This document shows positions 8,880-15,747 of a DNA stretch of 64,000 bases, in pieces; within the stretch, counting starts at the first letter, position 1; the number at the start of each line of letters is the position of its first letter. The DNA is taken from contig NZ_RKLR01000003.1 of NCBI RefSeq assembly GCF_019599465.1, positions 186,001-250,000 on the forward strand. Reading direction: 5' to 3'. The DNA comes from Haloarcula rubra (GTDB taxonomy: Archaea; Halobacteriota; Halobacteria; Halobacteriales; Haloarculaceae). Below the pieces are notes generated by a model. The model worked only from the letters and a program-made list of their open reading frames with translations, searched no databases and was not told the origin of the DNA. Both the position numbers and the translations under genes were made by a program.

Positions 8880-10635
8880 CGCGAAAATCGTCTGTACGCT
8901 CGGCCCGGCCAGCGAGTCGGTCGACCAGATTGCGTCGCTAGCGGAGGCGGGGATGTCCGTCGCCCGACTCAACGCCAGTCACGGGTCGCCGGAACACCGG
9001 CGCACGATGATAGAGCGCATCCGGGAGGTCGACGACATCGTCGACTCCCCGGTGGCCTCGATGCTCGACATGCCCGGCCCGGAGGTCCGGACGGCGCCCG
9101 TCCGCGAGCCTATCGACCTCGTCGAGGGGTCGACCATCCGTTTCGTGGTGGGCGACGAAGCGACTCCCGAAGAAGTCGGGCTCTCCCAGTCTATCACTAG
9201 CGTCGAGCCGGGGGACCGCGTCCTGCTGGACGACGGCCGCATCGAGACCACGGTGGACCGCGTCGAGGGCGACGTGGTGTACGCCAACGTCGAGAACGGC
9301 GGCGAACTCGGCGCTCGCAAGGGCGTCAACGTCCCCGGCGTCGAACTCGGCCTGCCGACCATCACCGAGAACGACGAGCAGGAACTCGACGTCGCCGCGG
9401 AGATGGAACCGGACTTCGTGGCCGCCTCCTTCGTCCGCGACGGCGAGGCCATCTACGAGATAAATCAGGCGCTCGAAGACCGCGGCGTCGACATCCCCAT
9501 CATCGCGAAAATCGAGCGGGCCGGGGCCGTCGAGAACCTCGACTCCATCATCGACGCCGCCTACGGTATCATGGTCGCTCGCGGTGACCTCGGCGTCGAG
9601 TGTCCGCTCGAAGACGTGCCCATCGTCCAGAAGCGCATCATCCGGAAGTGCCACCAGGCGGGCGTCCCGGTCATCACCGCGACGGAGATGCTCGACTCGA
9701 TGGTCCACTCCCGCCGGCCGACGCGAGCGGAGGCGTCGGACGTGGCCAACGCCGTCCTGGACGGTACCGACGCCGTGATGCTGTCGGGCGAGACGGCCAT
9801 CGGCGACCACCCGACTCGCGTCGTCGAGACGATGGACCGCATCGTCCGGGACGTCGAGTCCAGCGAGGAGTACGCCGAGTCCCGGGAACAGCGCGTCCCG
9901 ACGGCCGGCAACACGCGGACCGACGCGCTCGCCCGGTCTGCCCGGTTCCTCGCTCGGGACATCGGGGCGTCGGCCGTCGTCGCCGCTTCGGAGTCCGGGT
10001 ACACCGCACTGAAGGCCGCGAAGTTCCGGCCGTCGATTCCCATCGTGGCGTCGACACCAAGTGAGGACGTCCGTCGACGTCTCGCGCTCTCGTGGGGCAT
10101 CACGCCGGTCACGACGCAGTACACCACCGACGGCGCCGACGCCATCATCCAGAACGCGGTCCAGTCGGCCCTCGACACCGAGGCGGCCGAGGGCGGTGAC
10201 ACCGTCGTCGTCCTCTCCGGGATGATGACGGAACTCGAAGGGATGAACACGGCCAACATGCTGAAGGTCCACGTCGCCGCCGAGACGATAGCCAACGGCC
10301 GCTCCGTCGTCGACGGACTGGTCACCGGACAGGTGTACCACGTCGACGACGGCGACATCGCCGACGTGCCCGACGGGGCCATCGTCGCCGTCTCGGAGGA
10401 CTTCGACGGCGAGTTCACCGGCGACACCACACGCCTCGGGGGCATCGTCGATGCCCACGAAGGTATCACGAGTTACGCCGCCATCGTCGCCCGCGAACTC
10501 TCCATCCCCATGGTCTCGGACGCCAAACTGCCTGCGCACGTGGAGAACGGGACAGTAGTGACGTTAGACGCCGAACGCGGCGTCGTCTACGAGGAGGCCG
10601 TCGGACGCGAGCGACTGGACGACGACGCACGGTAA
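8872..10635 (+). CDS. pykA: Pyruvate kinase with C-terminal PEP-utiliser-like domain
   Basis: A 587-aa pyruvate kinase (PEP + ADP to pyruvate + ATP). The barrel opens with KIVCTLGPAS; MLDMPGPEVRT and the active-site loop MVARGDLGVE follow, and HSRRPTRAEASDVANAVLDG marks the end of the barrel. After the alpha/beta C-domain a linker leads to an extra domain (about 480-575, EGITSYAAIVARE) like the PEP-utiliser mobile domain of Bacillus enzymes. The position of the phosphoryl-carrier His in that motif (usually TSHAA) is Tyr, so this domain should be structural or regulatory. It is the last step of the local sugar pathway, directly downstream of KDG kinase. Confidence 0.92.
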   Translation: MRSAKIVCTLGPASESVDQIASLAEAGMSVARLNASHGSPEHRRTMIERIREVDDIVDSPVASMLDMPGPEVRTAPVREPIDLVEGSTIRFVVGDEATPEEVGLSQSITSVEPGDRVLLDDGRIETTVDRVEGDVVYANVENGGELGARKGVNVPGVELGLPTITENDEQELDVAAEMEPDFVAASFVRDGEAIYEINQALEDRGVDIPIIAKIERAGAVENLDSIIDAAYGIMVARGDLGVECPLEDVPIVQKRIIRKCHQAGVPVITATEMLDSMVHSRRPTRAEASDVANAVLDGTDAVMLSGETAIGDHPTRVVETMDRIVRDVESSEEYAESREQRVPTAGNTRTDALARSARFLARDIGASAVVAASESGYTALKAAKFRPSIPIVASTPSEDVRRRLALSWGITPVTTQYTTDGADAIIQNAVQSALDTEAAEGGDTVVVLSGMMTELEGMNTANMLKVHVAAETIANGRSVVDGLVTGQVYHVDDGDIADVPDGAIVAVSEDFDGEFTGDTTRLGGIVDAHEGITSYAAIVARELSIPMVSDAKLPAHVENGTVVTLDAERGVVYEEAVGRERLDDDAR

Positions 10636-10692
10636 CACGGGCGTACTCGAATCTGTGTTATTAAGTAGCGGAAGGGCGACCTACCCACCAAC

Positions 10693-11664
10693 ATGGCCGT
10701 ATACGCAGGGGTCGACCTCGGCGCGACACACATCCGTGCGGTCCTCGGTGACGCGTCCGGAACGCCGATAGCGTCGTTCAAGCGCGAGACGCCGCGCGGG
10801 CCGAACGGCATCGCGGTCACCGAAGCGGTGCTGGACGCGCTCCGCGAGGCGTGTGCCGCCGCCGACGTGGCACCCACGGACGTGACGGCGGCCGGTATCG
10901 GCTCGTTCGGGCCGCTGGACCTCGCGGAGGGCGTCGTCGAGAACCCGGCGAACCTCCCCGACACTATCGACCGTATCCCGCTGACCGGTCCGGTCGAGAA
11001 CCTGCTGGGCACGTCGCAGGTGTACCTCCACAACGACGCCAACGCGGGCGTCATCGGCGAGCGCTACAACTCCGACCGGAACCCCGACGACATGGTGTAC
11101 CTGACCATCTCCTCGGGTATCGGCGCTGGCGTCGCCGTCGACGGGAACATCCTCAGTGGCTGGGACGGCAACGCGGGCGAGGTCGGCCACCTGACCATCG
11201 ACCCCCACGGGTTCATGACGTGTGGCTGTGGCCACGACGGCCACTGGGAAGCGTACTGTTCCGGCGAGAACATCCCACGGTACGCCACGCAACTCCACCG
11301 CGAGGACCCCGTCGAGACGGCCCTCCCCATCGAAACCGAAGGGTTCGACGCCGCCGACGTCTTCGAGTACGCCGGCGAGGACGACTTCGCCTCGCACGTG
11401 CTGGACCAAATCTGTCACTGGAACGCCATCGGCGTCGCCAACATCGTCCACTCCTACGCTCCGCTCGTCATCTACGTCGGTGGGGCCGTCGCCATCAACA
11501 ACCCCGAACAGATTCTCGACCCGATTCGCGACCGCCTCGACCAGATGGTCATGTCGAACATCCCCGACATCCAGTTGACGACGCTCGGGGACGACGTGGT
11601 CGTCCGCGGCGCACTCGCCTCGGCGCTGACAGAGGGGACCGGCGACCCGGCCAGAGGGGTCTGA
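10693..11664 (+). CDS. ROK-family sugar kinase, probable glucokinase
   Basis: 323 residues with the ASKHA phosphate-1 motif at the N-terminus (VDLGATHIRAVLGD), LHNDANAGVIGE, ISSGIGAGV and the ROK signature GHLTIDPHG. The family's zinc site normally reads CxCGxxGCxE; here it reads CGCGHDGHWE, with His in place of the third Cys, still a plausible zinc ligand. ROK glucokinases phosphorylate glucose with ATP; related hexose kinases are possible. A TATA-like TTATTAAG about 30 bp upstream supports the ATG at 10693. It may feed polymer or trehalose synthesis, since the semi-phosphorylative pathway bypasses glucose 6-phosphate. Confidence 0.8.
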   Translation: MAVYAGVDLGATHIRAVLGDASGTPIASFKRETPRGPNGIAVTEAVLDALREACAAADVAPTDVTAAGIGSFGPLDLAEGVVENPANLPDTIDRIPLTGPVENLLGTSQVYLHNDANAGVIGERYNSDRNPDDMVYLTISSGIGAGVAVDGNILSGWDGNAGEVGHLTIDPHGFMTCGCGHDGHWEAYCSGENIPRYATQLHREDPVETALPIETEGFDAADVFEYAGEDDFASHVLDQICHWNAIGVANIVHSYAPLVIYVGGAVAINNPEQILDPIRDRLDQMVMSNIPDIQLTTLGDDVVVRGALASALTEGTGDPARGV

Positions 11665-11767
11665 AGAGCGCTCTTCCGTTCGTCTCGTGACGGTGAGCGA
11701 CGGCACCGCTCGACGGTAGTGTCGACACGAAAACGGGCGGCCGCTCGGCGTCGGGGGTCGCGCCTCG

Positions 11768-12943
11768 CTACTGTCGTAAGTCGTAGAGCCGACGGAACAC
11801 CGTCGGGGGGAACCGCGGGTCGACCCTGCTGGGTGGTCGTCCCTGCCCGCTCTGTGCCTCGGACTGGACGCGTTCGACGACGCCGGCCTCGGCCATCTCG
11901 TAGAGGAACCGTTTGACGGTCCCCGCCGAGAGGTCGACGGCGGTCGACCCGCTGATGGCTTCCGTCGTCGCCGTGACGGACGACCGGTCCTTGGGTCCAA
12001 GGTCGACCAGTTCCCTGAGGACCGCCTGCCGGTTGGGTGGCAAGGAGAGGACGATCCCCAGCGAGACGCAGGGGTCGGGCATCTCCTCGAACGCCGACTC
12101 GATGTCGGCTGGCGTCAACTGGGCCCGCCCGGCCTCGCTCGCCCGGTCGGTCGCGATGAACAGCGCCGCCAGTGCGTCGTGGGAGTCGCCGTTGGCCCAC
12201 TCGGCGATGTCGCGGGCGAGGCCGTGGTCCAGCGCTTGCTGGGCGAGACCGACCGACGCCCGAGTCATCAGGACGTCGACCAGCATCTGTCGCTGGTAGT
12301 GGTCGACGTGGATGGACTCAGCGGTGTACTCCGTGAGTACCGTCTCCGTCGGGTTCAGCCGGCCGATTGCCAGCCAGCTGACGTTGCTCGGCAGGCCGGC
12401 GAAGAGGTCGACGAGGTCGCTCTCGCTGGTGCTTCGAGGTTCGCCGACGTGGTCGACGGTGACGACGACGCCGGTTCGCGTGCCGCCGAGCACCTCGTGG
12501 AGACGCGAGCGGAGCGTCTCCGTCCCGATGCCGTGTTCCGGAACCGACTCCTCGACGAGCGCGTCCAGCACCGCGTGGTAGAACGCGAACTCGCTCGTGG
12601 TCTGGCGCGCGTCGACGTAGACGAACGCCGGCGAGGTCGGTGACTGGGCACGCGTGCTGGTGTGAATGACCGCTCGGTTCTCGGTCGGGAGTTGTTCGAG
12701 CTGTGTGAAGAGTGCCGTCACGACCGCCGACTTCCCCGACCCTTTCGGTCCGTAGACGTACGCGTTCGGCGGCAGTTTGCCGTCGAAGACGGGGTCGAGA
12801 TGGTCGAGCAGGCGCTCGAGAACCGGGCCCCGGTCCGCCGGTTCCTCGATGTGTGTGACCGGCGAGAGCGACTCGTAGTCTTGGATCAGCCGCGGCTCGC
12901 CGTCACGGCGCTGCCGACGTTTGATTCGCGCTTCGATATCCAT
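11768..12943 (-). CDS. Cdc6/Orc1-family AAA+ protein with degenerate Walker B
   Basis: 391 residues. The N-terminal block RLIQDYESLSPVTHIEEP and Walker A GPKGSGKS (residues 65-72) are those of archaeal Orc1/Cdc6 proteins, and a winged-helix domain follows (about 290-391). The Walker B stretch reads VVVTVDHVGE, so the catalytic Glu after the Asp is His; ATP may be bound but poorly hydrolysed. No clustered origin-recognition repeats are visible in the short flanking gaps, so this is probably not an origin initiator. Haloarchaea carry several such paralogues, some of unknown role. It is convergent with the ROK kinase gene. Confidence 0.75.
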   Translation of the reverse strand: MDIEARIKRRQRRDGEPRLIQDYESLSPVTHIEEPADRGPVLERLLDHLDPVFDGKLPPNAYVYGPKGSGKSAVVTALFTQLEQLPTENRAVIHTSTRAQSPTSPAFVYVDARQTTSEFAFYHAVLDALVEESVPEHGIGTETLRSRLHEVLGGTRTGVVVTVDHVGEPRSTSESDLVDLFAGLPSNVSWLAIGRLNPTETVLTEYTAESIHVDHYQRQMLVDVLMTRASVGLAQQALDHGLARDIAEWANGDSHDALAALFIATDRASEAGRAQLTPADIESAFEEMPDPCVSLGIVLSLPPNRQAVLRELVDLGPKDRSSVTATTEAISGSTAVDLSAGTVKRFLYEMAEAGVVERVQSEAQSGQGRPPSRVDPRFPPTVFRRLYDLRQ

Positions 12944-13003
12944 GCTTAGATTCGGGTGTTTCGGTATGTACCGCTCGTTTTGAGAAACAAAAAGGCGTGT
13001 GAA

Positions 13004-14080
13004 TTACGGCAGCGGGATCCAGACGGACGTCGGGAAGACGCCGACCAGAGCGAGGACGGCGATGATGAACGTCGAGACGACGATGGCCGCGGCCGGCGGG
13101 TCGAAGTGGGTGTCCGAGTGGGCGTAGAAGATACGCTGGATGGTCTCACCGGCGAGAGCGCCGATGAGTCCGAACACCCCGGCGGTGATTATCTGGATCG
13201 GTTCGCCGCCGAGCGGTGCGACCGCGAGCGCCGCCGTGCTGGCGGGCAGGGTCATGTGGTGCGTGACCGGAATCTTCTCGACGCCGAGGTTCAGGAACGT
13301 CAGCGACGCCGCGGAGATACCGAACCCGAGGAACGCGCTCCCGGTGACGATGGCTATCCAGCCGCCGAGCAGACCGGCGACGATGCCGATCATAGCGACG
13401 TTGCTCCACTTGTACTGGTGGGGGAGCCACGGTTCGACGGCCAGCCGAGTGGCACCGGCCGTACCGCCGTCGGTGGCGACGCGTTCTTCACCCTTCTCGA
13501 AGGGGGACATGTCGAGGACGCTGCGGTCGCCGGCACCCACGATGGGGTAGCCGAAGGCGAGTCGGTGAGCGACGGCCGAGAGGACCACAGCGATGGCGAT
13601 GGGGTCCCACGGCGCGCCGATGCCGGCCGAGACGCGAGTGATGACCAGACCGAGGATACCGAAGAGACCACCGACGGCGAGGATGTCCGGGCGGGTGCCC
13701 AGCGCGTACGCGATGTCCTTCGCCGGGTGGTAGTCACCGTCCGCCGGTTCCGGCATGCCGTCGTTCTTCGCGGCGTAGGCGGCCGCTGCCGCGCCGGCCG
13801 CGAACGAGACGTGCGGCCCGAACACCGGACCGAAGGCGATAGAGCCGGTCACACCGACCCCGATTTCGCCGCCGGCGATGTCGAGCACCGAGCCGAGTTC
13901 GGCGACGAGGATGTTGACGGCCTCGCCGGCGATGACCATGAACCCGGTGAAACAGAACGCCGGGAGCGCGCCGAGAGCGGCCCCGAACGCGCCGCCCGCG
14001 AAGGCGGCCAGCAGGAGCGCGATGAAGCGCGGCACCTCGACGCCGAACAGCGGAATCTGGAGGAGCAGGTCTGCCACCAT
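13004..14080 (-). CDS. GlpX-like integral membrane protein of the glycerol operon
   Basis: 358 residues with about eight to nine hydrophobic, Gly/Ala-rich spans, including LLLAAFAGGAFGAALGALPA and VGGLFGILGLVITRVSAGI. It begins 3 bp after glpK, so the two form an operon. A membrane protein in this position is known from the Haloferax glycerol operon (called glpX there) and is suspected to move glycerol across the membrane; it is unrelated to the bacterial fructose-bisphosphatase GlpX. Transport is inferred from context only. The short soluble loop near residues 185-215 (EKGEERVATDGG) has no recognised motif. Confidence 0.75.
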   Translation of the reverse strand: MVADLLLQIPLFGVEVPRFIALLLAAFAGGAFGAALGALPAFCFTGFMVIAGEAVNILVAELGSVLDIAGGEIGVGVTGSIAFGPVFGPHVSFAAGAAAAAYAAKNDGMPEPADGDYHPAKDIAYALGTRPDILAVGGLFGILGLVITRVSAGIGAPWDPIAIAVVLSAVAHRLAFGYPIVGAGDRSVLDMSPFEKGEERVATDGGTAGATRLAVEPWLPHQYKWSNVAMIGIVAGLLGGWIAIVTGSAFLGFGISAASLTFLNLGVEKIPVTHHMTLPASTAALAVAPLGGEPIQIITAGVFGLIGALAGETIQRIFYAHSDTHFDPPAAAIVVSTFIIAVLALVGVFPTSVWIPLP

Positions 14081-14083
14081 ACG

Positions 14084-15616
14084 TTATTCCTCCTGTGCCC
14101 AGTCCAGTGACTTCTCGACGGCGTCGTCCCAGCGACTGTACAGTTTGTCGACTTCCTCGGCGTCCTTCTCGGGGCTGAACTCGCGGTCGATCTGCCAGTT
14201 GTCGCGGAGTTCGTCTACGGTGTCCCAGTAGCCGACGGCCAGACCCGCGGCGTACGCGGACCCGAGCGCGGTCGTCTCGTCGACTTCCGGACGGGCGATG
14301 TCCGTCTGGATGATGTCGGACTGCAGTTGACAGAGGAAGTTGTTCTTGACCGCACCGCCGTCGACGCGCAGCGACGTCGTCTCGACGCCGGAGTCGGCCT
14401 CCATGGCCTCGGCAACGTCGCGCGTCTGGTACGCGATAGATTCGAGGGTGGCACGCACGATGTGTTCCTTCCGGGTCCCACGCGTCATGCCGACGATGGT
14501 CCCTCGGGCACGGCCGTCCCAGTGGGGGGCACCGAGGCCCGTGAAGGCCGGCACCATGTAGACGCCGTCGGTCGAGTCGACCGAGCGGGCCAGTTCCGCC
14601 GTCTGGGCGGCGTTGTTGATGAGGTCGACGTCTTCGAGCCACTCGATCGCGGCACCGGTGATGAAGATAGCGCCCTCCAGTGCGTACTGGACGGGTTCGC
14701 CGGACATCTGGAAGCCGATGGTCGTCAGGAGCCCGTGGTCGGACTTGACGGCCTCGGTCCCGGTGTTCATCAGGTAGAACGACCCGGTGCCGTACGTGTT
14801 CTTCGCGTCACCCTCGTCGAAACAGGTCTGACCGAACAGCGCGGCCTGCTGGTCACCCAGTGCGCCGGCGACGGGAATCTCCTCGCCGAGGAAGCCGTCG
14901 GCGTCGGTCGTCCCGTAGAAGTCCTCGTCGGAGGACGGGCGGACCTCCGGCACCATCGACTCGGGCACGCCGAACTCGTCTAGGAGTTCGTCGTCCCACT
15001 CTAGGTCCCGGATGTTGTACAGCATCGTCCGCGACGCGTTGGTGACGTCCGTGATGTGGTTCCCGGTGAGATTGTAGATGAGCCACGTGTCGATGGTCCC
15101 CATCATGAGCTCGCCGGCCTCGGCGCGGTCTTGCAGGTCCTCCCCACGGGAACTCTGCATCTTGAGCGGTTCGGCGTTCTCGAGGATCCACTCGGTCTTC
15201 GTCGCGGAGAAGTACGCGTCACACTCGAGCCCCGTCTTCTCTCGAATCTCTTCGACCTTGCCGGCTTCCTGAATCTCCTCGACGCGGTCGGTCGTCCGAC
15301 GGTCCTGCCAGACGAGCGCGTTGTGGACCGGCTTGCCGGTCTTCTTGTCCCACACGACCGTCGTCTCGCGCTGGTTCGTGATGCCCAGCGCCTCTATCTG
15401 ACTGGCGTCGAGGTCGGCCTCGTCGAGGCCGCGCGTGACGACTTCCTGCGTGTTCTCCCAGATTTCGAGCGGGTCGTGTTCGACCCAGCCGGGTTCCGGG
15501 TAGATCTGTTCGTGCTTCTCGTACGCGTTGGCGACGACCTGTCCGCTGTGGTCGAATACCATGAACCGCGTACCGGTCGTACCTTGGTCGATCGAGCCGA
15601 CGTATGTGTCTGCCAT
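14084..15616 (-). CDS. glpK: Glycerol kinase
   Basis: A 510-aa FGGY-family kinase that phosphorylates glycerol to sn-glycerol 3-phosphate with ATP. It has GSIDQGTTGTRFMVFD at the N-terminus, ITNQRETTVVWDKKTGKP, NASRTMLYNI, GDQQAALFGQTCF and GGAVKNNFL; the length matches GlpK exactly. It is the entry step for glycerol, a major haloarchaeal carbon source. It is read leftward with the glpX-like gene. Upstream on the same strand lies the transducer/UgpB fusion gene, and glpABC is divergent from that. The promoter contains TTTATAATG bracketed by inverted repeats. Confidence 0.96.
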   Translation of the reverse strand: MADTYVGSIDQGTTGTRFMVFDHSGQVVANAYEKHEQIYPEPGWVEHDPLEIWENTQEVVTRGLDEADLDASQIEALGITNQRETTVVWDKKTGKPVHNALVWQDRRTTDRVEEIQEAGKVEEIREKTGLECDAYFSATKTEWILENAEPLKMQSSRGEDLQDRAEAGELMMGTIDTWLIYNLTGNHITDVTNASRTMLYNIRDLEWDDELLDEFGVPESMVPEVRPSSDEDFYGTTDADGFLGEEIPVAGALGDQQAALFGQTCFDEGDAKNTYGTGSFYLMNTGTEAVKSDHGLLTTIGFQMSGEPVQYALEGAIFITGAAIEWLEDVDLINNAAQTAELARSVDSTDGVYMVPAFTGLGAPHWDGRARGTIVGMTRGTRKEHIVRATLESIAYQTRDVAEAMEADSGVETTSLRVDGGAVKNNFLCQLQSDIIQTDIARPEVDETTALGSAYAAGLAVGYWDTVDELRDNWQIDREFSPEKDAEEVDKLYSRWDDAVEKSLDWAQEE

Positions 15617-15642
15617 TGGTGTGTTCTCCGTTCGGGCGAGTC

Positions 15643-15706
15643 TTGTTTACCCAAGACCCCGCCTTGTGAGTAAACAATATAGTGAATCATTATAAAGATT
15701 ACTCAC
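15643..15706 (-). promoter_or_regulatory. glpK promoter with paired inverted repeats
   Basis: Two perfect 8-bp inverted repeats sit here: TTGTTTAC (15643-15650) with GTAAACAA (15670-15677), and GTGAGTAA (15666-15673) with TTACTCAC (15699-15706). The second pair brackets a leftward TATA-like CTTTATAATG (15688-15697), which would give a glpK leader of about 50 nt. The layout suits a repressor or activator of glycerol catabolism, but the regulator is not identified. Confidence 0.45.
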
Positions 15707-15747
15707 GACGGCCGACCGGAGATAAAAAATACGAAACGATTGTTCTT

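Noticed and set aside
8938-10539. A 533-codon - strand open frame
   Set aside because: Antisense to pyruvate kinase, no motif, low-complexity composition.
12944-13003. Possible replication origin next to the Orc1-like gene
   Set aside because: The gap is only 60 bp and shows no repeated origin-recognition boxes or strong AT-rich unwinding element.
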